From contig QCXZ01000041.1 in assembly GCA_025024175.1 (NCBI GenBank), positions 22,005,786-22,069,785 on the forward strand: a DNA stretch of 64,000 bases, written 5' to 3'. The notes under the pieces were generated by a model. It was given only the letters and a program-made list of their open reading frames with translations, had not been told where the DNA came from and ran no database searches. Shown piece by piece: positions 25,691-39,160 of this stretch. Source of the stretch: Rhyzopertha dominica (taxonomy: Eukaryota; Arthropoda; Insecta; Coleoptera; Bostrichidae). Within the stretch, counting starts at the first letter, position 1; the number at the start of each line of letters is the position of its first letter. The position numbers and the translations under genes were made by a program.

Positions 25691-27131
25691 CCTGCTGCGT
25701 GAATTTGTAACTTACAATGTAGAATATAATTTCATTCGACAAACTTTTTCTTGTCACGCATTTTGGTCTTATATGACTAAACAATTTTGACCTTTTTTAA
25801 TACCGACCCCCTAAGGCAAGTAGATAGGGATTATGGCAAAAAGTGAGAAGTGGTGGGTCTAATTAAAGCTGAAGCTAAACTGTAGAAGCATATTACTGAA
25901 AAGCAAAAAGACAACAGAAACGGAATGATAGCACTAGACAAGAAAAAATGGGAACCGTTCATAAAATATAACTCGAAGAGTCACAAACTTAAAGTATTCA
26001 TTTCTTAAACACTCAAATAGTATTAATTCGTTGCGGTATTTCGACGTGAATGATTTTCTCTGTTTATTCGCTACCATGACCTAAACAAAACAACGCGAAT
26101 ATAAACACAATGAATACCGGCAGTCGATGCGTAGCCCGGCGTGAAAATCAAAGCTCTTGTGTCGTGTAATCGCTCTGAAAATATCTAATAACCGGCATGG
26201 AATTCCCTGCACATGCATTATGTATTACACATCGTGCAACAGCAGCTTTTGTATACTGACAATTCCAGATTTTTTTCCGGCCTTTAATTTTGACACCGGC
26301 TTTTATAATCGGCACAAAGCCTCACACTTACGTTAATTGATTATACATATCTAACATTTTTTTTCGGCCAAAGTAGAGAATGCCGCTGTCAGTCAGCGTA
26401 AACATACCTTCCTGATAATATCAGAATAAATTCTTACTAGCTGCCGGTTTTGTTCCCACAGTAGCTTTCGCTGTTTCAACGCTTCTGCAGTGAAGGTAGC
26501 GAAGGGATCTATGAAACTTTTGACCAAGATTCTTAAATTACGGATTTGCTATATGTATTTGGGACAATTGAATGGCGCATTATTTTATTGGTATACATAT
26601 ATAACTGAATGACCCTTGCAAACCAATTTTAACTTTAAAAAAATGTGTACACTTCCTCAAAAGCTTCTTTGTAAATAATGTAAATGTTTGTAAATGAAAA
26701 CGGTTGGCTTTAACGTATGATCCTTACTAATATCTTTAGTTTCAAAAGTAAAGTTAGTTCTGGCTGCTCAAACGTTCTGTACCTATAGCTTGACAGTAGC
26801 TATAAAAACGTGATATTTGCTGTTGAGTTCGTGATTCCTGCAATGTTATTATATTATATTAGCAAAAACCTTTTTTATACAATTTCGATGTGCTGTTTTT
26901 AATTCTTGAATCATTCTCGATCTTGCGGTATGAATTTTACTTATTTATTAATCATCCCTAAAGAAAACAAGTCTAGCGTGATATCTGGTGATCTTGATCA
27001 ACAGATTGTGTCACTACTGCATGATATAATATGACCTTGTAAAAATTTTCGCATATAAGTTTCTGATGTATGTACCTATTTACTTACTTTACTTACCTTC
27101 TGTCTCCTCCCTTCCAAGTTACGGCAGTATA
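25691..27131. other. No gene seen
   Basis: Non-coding by inspection. A TA-cagggtggccagaaag end at 27130-27147 resembles a mariner terminus; its possible partner is discussed among the findings. Confidence 0.55.
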
Positions 27132-30100
27132 CAGGGTGGCCAGAAAGTCCAACGACTTCAGTGGGGTTTTTTAGCGTTGGCGGTTATAAAAATTATATTG
27201 AAAAATAATAAAGAATATTGAATACCAGTTATTAATTTAAATTAATTTAAAACTGATCTTTTACTTTAATTTTATTTAAGTTGGTAAATAACAAATAAAA
27301 TTAATGCAAACTACTTTTTATGTCATTTTCGGACACGTTAGTGCGAAAAATTCTTTTAATTTTAAAATTTTAGGGGGAAATATATTATTAGTCTATGCAT
27401 TTTTATGAAATCAGTAAAAAGCTCCAAATGGGTTCACAAATTTACTAAGCATGCATGATATGGATTATGAACAAAAGACAATATGACTTCCAAAACAAAA
27501 TATTGGGTTTACTGCTGATGAGGTTCTTCTAGTGGGAGATTCTAAAATTACAGAAACATGTTGATGTTACAAAATACACTTTGAACTCGAACACTTTAAT
27601 AAATCTTCCAAATTGGACACCCTAGTTTTTCGCTATAAATGAACTCATAAGTATTCCCCAGGAGATGTTTAGCATCAGGTACGCCTCTGCGCTCTCTGTA
27701 TACGTTTTCCGATATAATTCGTGAAATTTTAGACTTTCTCATGATTACAATACGTTCACGAATATCGCATTGAACCGTCAATCAGCTCCCGATATGACTT
27801 CTCTCGTTATTATTCGTCGTGAAGTGAAAACGTACGCGAGTATAAATCGTGAACACGTAAAGGTGTTCGAGAATAAGTACTTGGTATTTCATATGACATT
27901 CGCGCGTGATTTATTGCCATTGCCAGGAAGCATAAAGGGCGATGTGGACGAGCTCGACCTAATTTTTTGCATACTTCGCGCCACAGAGGATACAAGCAAG
28001 GCACGGTTTTCCATAACTTTTTGCACCTAAGCTGTACCGTCCTTAACACTGCAATTTTTATAGTTCGCTTGAGATGTAGCTTAATGGCTAAATGCTATAA
28101 AACTTAGTGATATGTAGACGAGATTAGGTAATAATTTAAGGCAGCCTACAATAAACAGTGTTCCTACTAAATCTATGCAAATTATTTTAAACCTATCTTA
28201 GTAAGTTTCGGTACACCACAGCTACGACAGTACATTTCGATTTTTTGTTATAAATCTAGATAAGTTACTAAAATTTGGACCCTGACATTGTGTTATAGGC
28301 TAAAAAAAGAACATACACATTTGTTTGTAAATGCATATTTTAGCTGTATACGTTTATGGTTGAAAAGGATTATAAATAATCAAGTAAATTATGTACCTCG
28401 GAAAAGGTTGTATTGGTGACTAGATTATTCACATAATTTGTCTCAAAATTTGTATTTTAATACCAAGAAATATTTTTTTAAAAAACGTCGATAAAAAAAC
28501 TACAGATAAAGAAAGTAATGGCCAAATCTGTCCACCATTTACACTCATACAAAGGATAGTGCGTCGAAAATAATTGCAATGTGCTCGTTGCATTACTCTC
28601 TTAAGATTATTTGTTGCACTTTCAATACGTTTTCTATAGTTGTTCTTGGCTATCTAAAAGTATCATGGACTTTTTCCTATTAGGAATAAATTTAATTCTG
28701 AAAAACCTAGTGGTTAATTAACAGGAAGCTTTTAAAGAAAATTGTGGTAGAACACCATTGCTGTAGAAGTGAATTGTCTAGTATTTTGTAAATTGCTCCA
28801 GTTAAGAATAATAAAATGAACGATAGTTACCAATTATCCATACGATTAGCCCACAGATTAATTGAATTAATGATGTTTAAACTTGATTGCATGCTGATTC
28901 TCATATCCATAAACGTGTTCATTGTAAAGATTAGCTATGTAAAAAACGCATCATGGTAAACAAATAATTTTGCCAAATTACATATTTCTTCCTCTATTCT
29001 TATTCAACAGACGGATAAAAAAATCGGGTGCATTTTAGTACCATGAATAAGATACCTTAAACTGCCGTCTGATGTTATGGTACAGTTATGCTAAGTTAAT
29101 CTACTCGCAGGTCTCAAACTAGGATCAGAACGTTCTCAAATTTGGCTGTGACTGTAACAAGCGATGTCATCCATAATTATATTACAGTTTCTAAAGCTAT
29201 CATATCAGTTTGCAGAAAATGTCTCTTCACAGCGTTATCTTAAACATTTCAGTGACATCTTGGTGTACTCTTGATCCTTTCCTTGAAAATATTCAAAATC
29301 AATAACACGTGATAATAGTGTGTTATACGGGCATAGATATAACAAAAGTTTTCTTTGTGATTAAATAGGATAAGAAACTTTAAAGCTCTTATAAGAATTT
29401 GGGGATTATAAATTTAACAACATAAAATACCAGAATACTTTTGAAAAATACCGTATAGATAAAAAAGCTAATATAACACGAACTATTTCGAATATGCCGA
29501 AATTTTCGTTATTTCTTATATACTAAGAAGTCTAATATTTATTTAAATAAAGATTAGGCAGTACTTACAGTTTCAGTGCTCAGTAGACGCCGTTCATTTC
29601 CATGGCATAAGTAGTTGGTTAAATACCGAGAAACACGTTTTACAAATGCAGTAGGTATTCCTAGCATAATCATCTCAAGCCTGCTACCTCCTCAAATGGC
29701 GGTGACGGCAAATTATAACTTCCCAAATTGATGCAATCCATCACTCTCTCGTGTCTACCGATGATAACTCAAGCCTTAGTCTACTGATTTGTGGACATCC
29801 GTAGAAATAAGTGACGCATGTTTGCCTTAAATGCGTAGTAAATAAACACTAAGCGGATGAAATTCAATAAAAAGCCTAGTTGCTCGTCGTGTGGATGAAG
29901 CAGTAGCTGTTAGTTTCTTAATCATATGCAGGGCTGTAGTTCACAAATTGTATGAAAAGTAGCTGAAAAAAGATAAAATGCGTTGATTGTGTACAGTTTA
30001 ACAAAAAAATTCAAGGTATAGGTACTCTATAAGCTTATATCTTATCTGTAGACCACTGCAGTACTTGCAGCTTGTCGCGTTTATCTAAATTTTAATATTG

Positions 30101-33100
30101 TCTTCCTTGTAATTCCTGCCCTGTCTTGTATTCTTATTCATGCACATTTCTTTTTAACCTTTCCTGTGCTTTGGGAGCATGATCTAAATCTTGACATGTG
30201 TAGGGCTGGCAAGCACCTGTTACTTACTTTTTTATGGAGTCCGTTTCGTTTATTAAATTTCACTCACTATTATATAACTAAGAGGTCCACTGATGCAAAA
30301 TAGGGCAAAAAGCTTCTAGCTACTGCAGGGATTCATGATAGCTACAAAGGAAGAAACCTTACACAAGTATAAGCAAACGAATAAAACCCATCTGTCTTGA
30401 TTGTCAAACCGAACTCCATGACTCATGGGTTTTGATGTTTCTTCGGCTCATCAGACGGAGATATCGACTTGTTAACCAACACAGATAGACTCTAAGTACG
30501 GCATCCTACAAGCCATTTAAGTAAAAATTTTGTTTTAGTCTTCCGTACATACCAAGCCATTTAATAGTTTTATTTTTAGTTCAGCGTATCTTTTCCCAGC
30601 AGTTAAGCGTGATATATTAGCAACTCTTTTAAGTCACATATACAAATAAACACTAAATATTATGTCTTTTTGCACTGCTACAAAACACTGAATAAGCGAT
30701 ACATCAATTCTAATGTGTCGGCGTTGCCTGAATATTTAGACAACACTATTAGTTACTATCGGTAATCAGTGGATCTTGGATCACTAACATGTTCTGTAAT
30801 TAACAAAATATTTCGTTTCATCTTTTTTCTAACGAACACTGCAAACAGGTAATAAACGAAAGTTTAGGTGTGAAAACATTGTAACGAACACACTGAAATT
30901 TAAATGCGTATTTAAATTTTAAGTGGCCAAGATAGTATCTAAAGCATGTAAATCAGCAGAGGGAGCCAATGTGTGCTTGGTGCGTTTTGGGGTTGTCTGC
31001 GGGACAGTCGGGGAACTCGCGCCTTCAAATTTACCGATGGTGCCCGACGTTAGGCGTTATCTTGATCAAATTTCACCGATAATGTTCCGAGATCTCGAGG
31101 CAAACGGTGAAATTTTAATTAATTAAAATAAATTGAAACGTTTATTAGTTTATTTATTGCGGAGCGAATGAATTTTTTTACGTCGATCTAAATCTCCGTT
31201 GTAGACGTTTATGCCTATTCGAACAATTTGGAAACTTGTCCCGACATCGAAATGCTTGCATATATCACACGGGTGAAACTTTTTTTTTTTTAGAATCTTC
31301 TAGGAGCCGTTTATTTGGAAATTATGCGGGAAGAATTCACGTGCTTCAAGCGCCTTATCGCATTAGCAGGGACATTTCTTTTTATGAATATTCATTTCTA
31401 ATTCGAGGCGGCTTGTATTCCTTTGTCGACTGATTTACGACGCGTCTTTGAAATATGCGCGTTCGGCAACCGATACCATATGATACGCCACAAGTAATGA
31501 AGTTAAAGCCACATTTGATGTAGCTCCAGTCAGATATATGTATCTTAGCCACAGATAAACAATTCATAGCGTCTAAAATTCCTAACCCACAAAACATTAC
31601 AGTGCCAGAAAATTTGTACTACATTTAGCTAATAGTATGTCCTGTGATTTTCCGGTAATAATTGGGGTATAAAGCAACTATTTATGTTGTATGCTTTCAA
31701 GTTAGATTGACATCTTAGCCTTTTTGGGTTAGAATTAAGTCGACGTTTCGCTCGGACTTTATACACTTTATAGAATGTCTTGTTGATGATAGTCCATTTC
31801 CACCACTCTCGTTTATATCGAGTAACCTTGAATTTGAGCAAAATACATATGCTTTCTCTTTAAACATCAAGTTGACGCTACATTTAAACAAATTGTCGCG
31901 TTTAGAGACCTAGCAAATATTTAATGCAGAACAAGGAAAACTTTTGCTCTTTAGCTCTCGTCTACAAATATTTCTTTCCTATTTAGTTAGAAATAGGTAT
32001 ATACATATACTCATATCATAAATATCCTTATTTATTTCTTTCGCTTTATGACATTTAACTGAATTCGATAAACCTTTCTATAGGGCTAACATTAGGAAGA
32101 ACGTAAGGAAAAGCCACCGCCAACTGCACAATTTAGGTAATGTCTGGTGTCTTATCTATTATCCGTAAATGGTATTCCGAAACTTTAATTTCTTCAAGAA
32201 TACTCTACAGTAGGTACCAGTTCTGCCATTAGATTATCAGTGCCTTCGTTTCCGTCTTTAGAAATACATTATATTTTGATAATAATTCGACTGATTTTCA
32301 GTATTTCAGTAAGTGTAGCCACTCGTAAAGGAATTTCCTGTTTTTTTTATACAAACAAAGTGGTAGCACACTTAAGTATTTTTCGACAATGACAAGCAGG
32401 ATTGAAAATGTCGCCTAGTCCTAAAACCGACACTGTCTACAGTCATTCGAACTGCAATAAACGTTTTTATTTTTCATTTAAACCTTAACTTGGGTGAGCA
32501 AGACTGATGAAGCTGATCAAGTTGATGATCATTCGTGGAGTCGTTCAACCGCTTAACGTTTAAATAAATAATTTAGCCACAAACAAAAGTCGCTTAGTAA
32601 TCTGTTTCGTACGTTAATTAAGTTGAAAAACAATGTCATTATTTGAATAACCGTCCGGCAATTGTGATGTAGTCGTTACTGCCTTGATTTTTAAACGTCA
32701 ACGGAACGCATGTCGGGGACCTCAATTCATTCTGGTTTAACGACGAAGAATTTTTCTTCCCTCGAAAAATTGCAATCGAAAGCATGCGACCGGAATTAAG
32801 TTTGACTAGCCGGGCAGCCTATTACACTAAATCAGGCATGATTACAATCAATTCCCACATTCAAGCCTAATAACCAATAAATCATGCTATGATTGCGACA
32901 CGTCAGGTGCTTCTTTATAACCAAATCCACCAGCCATAATTATCCCGGCTTCAATTACATGATTTAGTATAATATCGGAAGACCCATTACCACCAGCAGG
33001 ATAACTTCCCTTCTTTATCTTACCTGCTACTAATCCAGGCCTTCTCTTTCTTAGCAAGACGATGATAAATCTCTCGAATTCAAATTACTATTTTGTTATT

Positions 33101-33230
33101 TAAAATAGGCTTTAAGAGCCCCCTAAGTGGGAATACTGTTACAAATTCGTAGCTAATGCACGTTGATTGATCTCGTCGCTCGAGTCATCTAGAAGCTCCG
33201 CGGGTACTTTTTTCCCGTCTATAGTAACAA
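27132..33230. other. No gene seen; possible small mariner-type MITE at its start
   Basis: About 6 kb without an identifiable gene. Frames 27770-28030 (plus, 86 codons) and 27810-28049 (minus) overlap and are unassigned. A CpG-rich patch of about 120 bp lies at 30990-31110 within a 67-codon plus frame with no known domain. Confidence 0.5.
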
Positions 33231-36200
33231 GCTGCGGTGGTATGCAGATTTTCTGTTCTTTGTGTGACACAGACCGGCGGGCAGAGGTCACTTGGGCGCA
33301 ACACGCACTCTTCGCTACGTGACCCTTTGAAGATGCCGAGGGGGCATTGTTTTCAGACCCGCAGGGACAAGTACGTGTGTATAATCCATATTTACATAAT
33401 ATCTGCGTCCGCTGCCACGGTTATGCTACAATTCAATTTGCAGTCTACTGGTGGGGAATGTAGATGACTAGATTTGGAGCCGAGGTGGTCTTATGTGTCG
33501 CCGCTGCATATGACGGTAAAATGAAAACGGGCTGACACCTTCAAGATGGTGATGCTGTCAAAGGCAGTTAAACNGGGAATTTACGGGACGTATTTTACCA
33601 CCTAGCAGCTAGTGTTTCGCCTAGATTGATGGTGAAATTAATGATACATTTTACATATAAGTTCAAACCTCGGAGATATAAATAATGGTATTACACACGT
33701 TTCAAAGCTTTTACTTGCTTAACGAACAACTAACAAAGTCAATGAAATGCAAGCTGCAGAAAAATTACGATGTCAGGAAAGGTATCAAATAAAACATAAT
33801 ATAAAGTAGATTACATGACTTCAAATGAGATACAGATGCAAAGAAACATAGCGTTTGAAAGAACTAAACCACAACACTAAAAACACTAGCTAAAACCCTC
33901 TACAAAGAAAGATACTGAAATGGTCGACCTTGTCATTACCAAAGCAATGACCAAAATATAACTATTAAAACCTAAATGAGGAAACAACATAACATGATAA
34001 CAGGCAAATATTAATTACAAAATCTAGCAGAGCGCCGCGCAGTCTTTTTGAAACCAGACGTTATGGTTTGGCATTCCTGGTCGATCTTCATTGGAAAATA
34101 AACTTCAGGTTACAGTATTATAGCACAGTAGGTTTAAATAAATATCTGCAGTTACATTTCCATTTACGAGGTATAGATCTATAGTGTGTTGTCGAATAAT
34201 ACCAGCCCCACGATTATAGTTTTTGAGGATACGGTGCATGCTGTTCCGTCATCCAATGAGGATTTTTATAAGACCAGTAATGGTAGTTATGCCTGTGCCT
34301 TGGTGTGAACTTTGGCGATCTCCGTTCACCTCCATCATTGGGATTTCAATTCATACAGTTTCCGTAAATTTTACCACGTTTTCAAAGTGAAATCAAACTG
34401 GTGTTGTTAAACTAATTCTTAACTTTAAACTTCCAATTGGCATAAAAAGGGACATTTCACCTTTTTCTAGAATTATCATTATATGAATACAAACCAGTAT
34501 CGACACTTGCAGAACATACTTTGATAACTCTTTTTGTCACTTACTTGAAAACGCGATTTTTCACAAAAATGTATCNAACCGTACAAAATAAACCCTAGGT
34601 AATTTGGAAGACAAGAAAGCAATACAAATCAGCAAAAAAATCCTTCGGTTGCCATTTAAAATAAAACAAAGTAAAATATGTATTGCTATGGAAACGCGTA
34701 GGCTAAGAAATGTAAATGTTTGGGCAGAAAATTTTTTTGTGAAGGACATTTTTCTATAAATTCATATTGCAGAAATAAACCATATTTTGTCTAACTTTGT
34801 ATATCAGCTATCGTCATTCATTATTTGTGAACAGCGTCAACAACGGCTAGAACTAGACGACCACAAGGAAAACACTCTTCAAGTTAATATTAAATTTAAT
34901 AAGGTTCTTTTCATACCATTATCCCAAAATTTTTTATTTTACTGAAAATAGAAATAAACGTATTTTCGTTAGACGTCTTACAAGAAGTATTTTTTCTTTG
35001 TTTTTACTAACGCAAAAATAGTAATCTTTTAAGAATGGGTATCGACGATTTTGTGTTTGTTACCCGCAGTGGTAAAAAGATCAGTTATTTCTGTATTTTG
35101 TTCTCTCAATTTAGTGTAATACTTTTCTACTTCTTTCAGCACATTTAATGCTGGTTTTTTAATACTGTTTATATAACTCCTACTAAATTTGGACAACAAT
35201 AATCACTTTTACTTAGTTCCCTTGTATAGATAAACGGATATATCCTTGACGACGTGATCCAATCAATTTGGTTTTTCGGTGGGTCCAAAAAAGCAAAAAT
35301 AATGGATAATCGTATAAATCTAGAATCATTCTTTTAATAACTGTCGTAATAATAAGGTTTTGTATTTACCAACTAACTTCAACTTAAATCGCAATTAATA
35401 AGTTTTTATAATTGGTCTACTCATTATATAATCTACCTGTATATAACTCGACGATCTAAATACTAGATTATACGAGACATATTATATCGCCCGAAACACC
35501 GTGAGACTTTCAGGTAGCACAAAACACCCAAAGTGTCCATTCTAGATCGAATTCGTTCTAGCTGGATACTATGCTAAAAGAAACATTTCGCAGGCATTCG
35601 TTTAGATTTAAAGAACCATCCACTTAATAACATGCTGCTGAATAATTTGGGCTATTTTTAGGTTTCAATTTTTTTTATATATATTTACCTATACACGTTT
35701 GTGTGGTAGAAATATATCCACAACGAAAACGCGATGTACTTTTAAGAAACTAAAGACGTCTTCGTCCCTTGTAGCATAGCATATAATAAACTATAGATAT
35801 TATATAAAGCATTAGCTTATATTGAGCTCGTGGCCAACTGGTTAGGAGTTAGGAGCCCTAAATGTTAAATGGATAAACACAAACTATTCGTATTTAGACG
35901 AAGGTATGGAAATGTAACACTAATAAAGCTGTACAAAATTGCTTGAGTGTTATTGTGGTACAACTAGAATGAATTCAATTAGTAACAACAATAAAATACC
36001 TACTTAAAGCAAGCTAGTACAGTTAACATAGCTAGAATGTTAATAGCACGATCACCGAATGTTTCTAACAATAACTAGCCAAAGAATATACGCAGTTAAA
36101 AGGTAATCGAGTAATATTGTCAAGTATTGTGGACATGCCACGTTGGGCAATCTCGTTTGTAAATTTCAAGAGGAACAATGTGACACAATGAAGCTTTGTA

Positions 36201-37316
36201 ATGGAGATGAGCCAGTCATTGGCGGACAAGCGTTTAAAAGAAATTAGTGCCGTAGAAACGAAACACTCATTTGGAATAAACAAAGCCCAAATTAGGTGCC
36301 TTTGTTTCTTCTGCACGATCTTTACTATTGATCAATGATTTCGTATACTACATTTTAAAATAAGCCGGTACACCATCGATTTTTATGTGCTTCTTCCTGT
36401 TTTACACATGTAAATTATGTAACAGCATGGCTGCCTAATTGATTGCATACTGCACAATATTTGAATACTTAATTGTAACAATGTTGCTTTGTTTACTACA
36501 ACAACGTGAAAATGGAATAGAAATTAAAGGAAAGTTGTATACATGAGTGCTGCCAGTGCAACCCATCACATATCATTATTTAATATAGTAGAAAATTTGT
36601 TTCGTCATATCGTCGTAGCCTTAATCCAAAAAAATCCACACCTATAGACCATAAGCTATAATCTAGTGTTGTTAGTGTTGACCCATATATGAAAACACCT
36701 ACGCTGCAAATTTATTGTGTTTCGGAAACTACTATGCGGGAATGCATTTTTATACAGCTATATATTTTCTAAATAAAATTAATCAGGTTTAGATTAGGCT
36801 ACTGATGTTCTTTGCACTCACTATATGCTTATTTTTGTTTATAAGGACTATCCTTTAGTGGCTGAAACCGGTAAAGCTTTTTTGCCTTGTTAGAATCATA
36901 TGCAGTTATGACTCTATAAGGCAGGTGATGTTTCCAGGAATTGGTTTCGTATATAGCCATTACACTTTCTTGTTAAACTTTAATTAGGTATTTATTGACA
37001 CCGTATAATTAATCATCGTGTTCTTCTAGAATACATCGTGAATTGTAATTCAAGTAATTGGGTTGCTGCTTAATTTAATATGAAAGGATATATTTAATTA
37101 GGTTTGTTATGATGACTTAATGCTATTAATGCAAGCTGTTTAAAGGAGATGATACATTTCAGTGAAAATGCCCAATTCAATCTGGAACATATTAGGTACT
37201 ACATCCCTAGTGCATTTTTGCTTTATGTAAAACCTACTAAAAAAAGCTTACTCAAGTTGATTGTAACGTTAAATTACTATAGTCAATAACAATTAGTCGC
37301 TTCCGCGAATTACATA
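33231..37316. other. No gene seen; coding-like patch and A-box-like site
   Basis: Minus strand 35042-35172 reads as a protein-like block (LKEVEKYYTKLREQNTEI) ending in a stop; family unknown. The sequence ctcgtggccaactggttag at 35827-35845 resembles a Pol III A box of a tRNA-derived SINE, but no B box follows. Single Ns occur at 33574 and 34576. Confidence 0.5.
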
Positions 37317-37782
37317 TACAGGGTCCGACAAAAATCTTCCCGTAATTAAAAACGGCGCTGCGCGATTTGTGATGGAGATACAGCGACAGAGAAGGTATCG
37401 ATCGATAGTGGTATAATTNTACATAAANCGTTCTGTGCACCATAAAACTAAAATCCTCTTCAAAACCGCAGTGATTTAACTTACGTTTCGTTGTACGCAA
37501 TAAAAGAAGTATTGCTTTCTTCGCTGTTATCCCTATCGCTTGAACCGTGGGGGCAAAAGTGGCTCGTGAACAAGCAAAACAAGAAAATAATTAAGTTACA
37601 ATGAAACCGTAAAGAAAACTTCGCAAATGTCAGGAACAAACCACGACGTTCTGAGCTCCCGGCACTTAAGAGGGGCGTTTACCTAGAGCGAATCGGGTCA
37701 TTTTAAGCACCTACCGTTTTACATTTTACCGAGTTATTCGAAACTTTTTCGAAGTGAAATTTCGACACGGCAATGACAAAAG

Positions 37783-37941
37783 ATGTAGCTACAACGTAGA
37801 GTTCGAGTTTTTTCTGAATTTGGTACGGTAATGTAAATATTTGTTGTTATATTTTGCTTAAAAATGCGTATTTTTGGCGAGTTATATCTCGAAAACTAAG
37901 GCATATAAACGAAAAATTCGAACTCCACGTTGTAGCTACAT
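37783..37941. repeat. Inverted repeat with 30-bp arms
   Basis: The arm 37783-37812 (starting atgtagctacaacg) pairs with 37912-37941 (ending cgttgtagctacat) with two mismatches, around a 99-bp loop. Weaker complementarity continues outside. It may be the core of a MITE, but no terminal motif or target duplication was identified. Confidence 0.7.
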
Positions 37942-38454
37942 ATTTCTTTGTACACTATCAAAAACATGAGCACGATAAATAAGTAAAAACATTCAAAAAA
38001 TCTAAAACCGCAAACCCTTTCGCACGAGCCCGTCAAGAGAGCGGAATGCGAATGCCCATCCCCACCAGATCCGTCGCATGGTATCCAGAGAACAGTGAGG
38101 CTAAGATGCAAACCTGTCGGGAATGATCGTGCGGTATACGATTTATTCCGATATGACCGGATTTCTAAGCTTTTATGTCTAAATACACGTGACAAGTTTA
38201 ATGTTAAAAGCTCTTTCACATTAATTTACTGTCTGCCGAAGCAATGGGGAGGCGCAATGAAAATTATTATAAAAGTTCCTCCAAAAATCATAGTCGACAT
38301 GCAGTTAGAATGAAATGTTATATAGTTCGTATTTACAGAAATAAATGGGTTATTCCATATTTTGAATAACCTGGTATAATATCATAGTAAGTTACTAATA
38401 TCATGCTTACTTTTTTATACACACGCTACAGTCAGCAATTTTCCGAATATTAGT

Positions 38455-39160
38455 TTAGCCCGTCTGATCTTTGCGTAATTTCAACCTATCGGCTACCCTC
38501 TTACGTCCCATGTCCCGCTGGTAACATGGGTTGCATAGTTTACATTTTGCCCGATCGCTCCAAGTAAATGCCCCTCTTAACCAAGAGATGACAATAAAGA
38601 AAAAGGGGTAGGTACTTACAACTGCACACAGCTGGTCCCGATGTGCGCATGGCGGGTCCACTAGAGGTCAGGTCAGGTCAGGCTCTGAAACAGACTGATA
38701 AGGGTGGTTTCTTTGTTCCCGCGCGTATGCGTCCCTAAATACAAAAAAGTTCAATAGGGATGTTCAATCTATATCCTACAAGTGTACGCGATAAAGAAAA
38801 GCCTAATGCTAAATTCCTACAAATACTATTCTTGCTGTTCTTCTCTCTCCTGGGCTCCTTAGATCTGGTCCGGTTCACACTACTCTGCCGGGTCCAATTG
38901 GGGCTGTTCCAGGAACAAACACCTAGAGTCCAGCAGAACCAGTACACCAAAAATATTGCACAAGAAAACTTGTGAGGGGAAGAAAGACAGCCAAGAAAAA
39001 AGACTCTAAAATAACAGAACTCATCAAGAATTAATAGAAAGCAGGCTCTCACAACCGTTGTCCAAATATTTTCAACTCTAGCTATAAATGCGTGAGGATG
39101 GTTGTTTTCAAATGAATAGAACTGTTCCAGAAGTCCAGAAGAGCAACAAATGAAAAACAT
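38455..39160. other. Unassigned GC-richer segment with longest open frame of the window
   Basis: Minus frame 38735-39160 has 141 codons and minus frame 38455-38661 has 68. Neither shows a domain, signal peptide or regular coding pattern that I recognise, although the larger has a hydrophobic Phe/Leu/Cys-rich first half. A plus frame (38760-38975) overlaps it. Whether it is a gene, an old repeat or chance is open; chance or repeat is most likely. Confidence 0.25.
38666..38682 (+). repeat. Three tandem TCAGG units
   Basis: ggtcaggtcaggtcagg is three-and-a-half copies of the pentamer that rotates to TCAGG, the telomere unit of many beetles. The tract is too short to be called telomeric. Confidence 0.6.

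Noticed and set aside
35822..35880. tRNA gene or SINE head
   Set aside because: Only an A-box-like sequence is present; no B box or paired stems follow.
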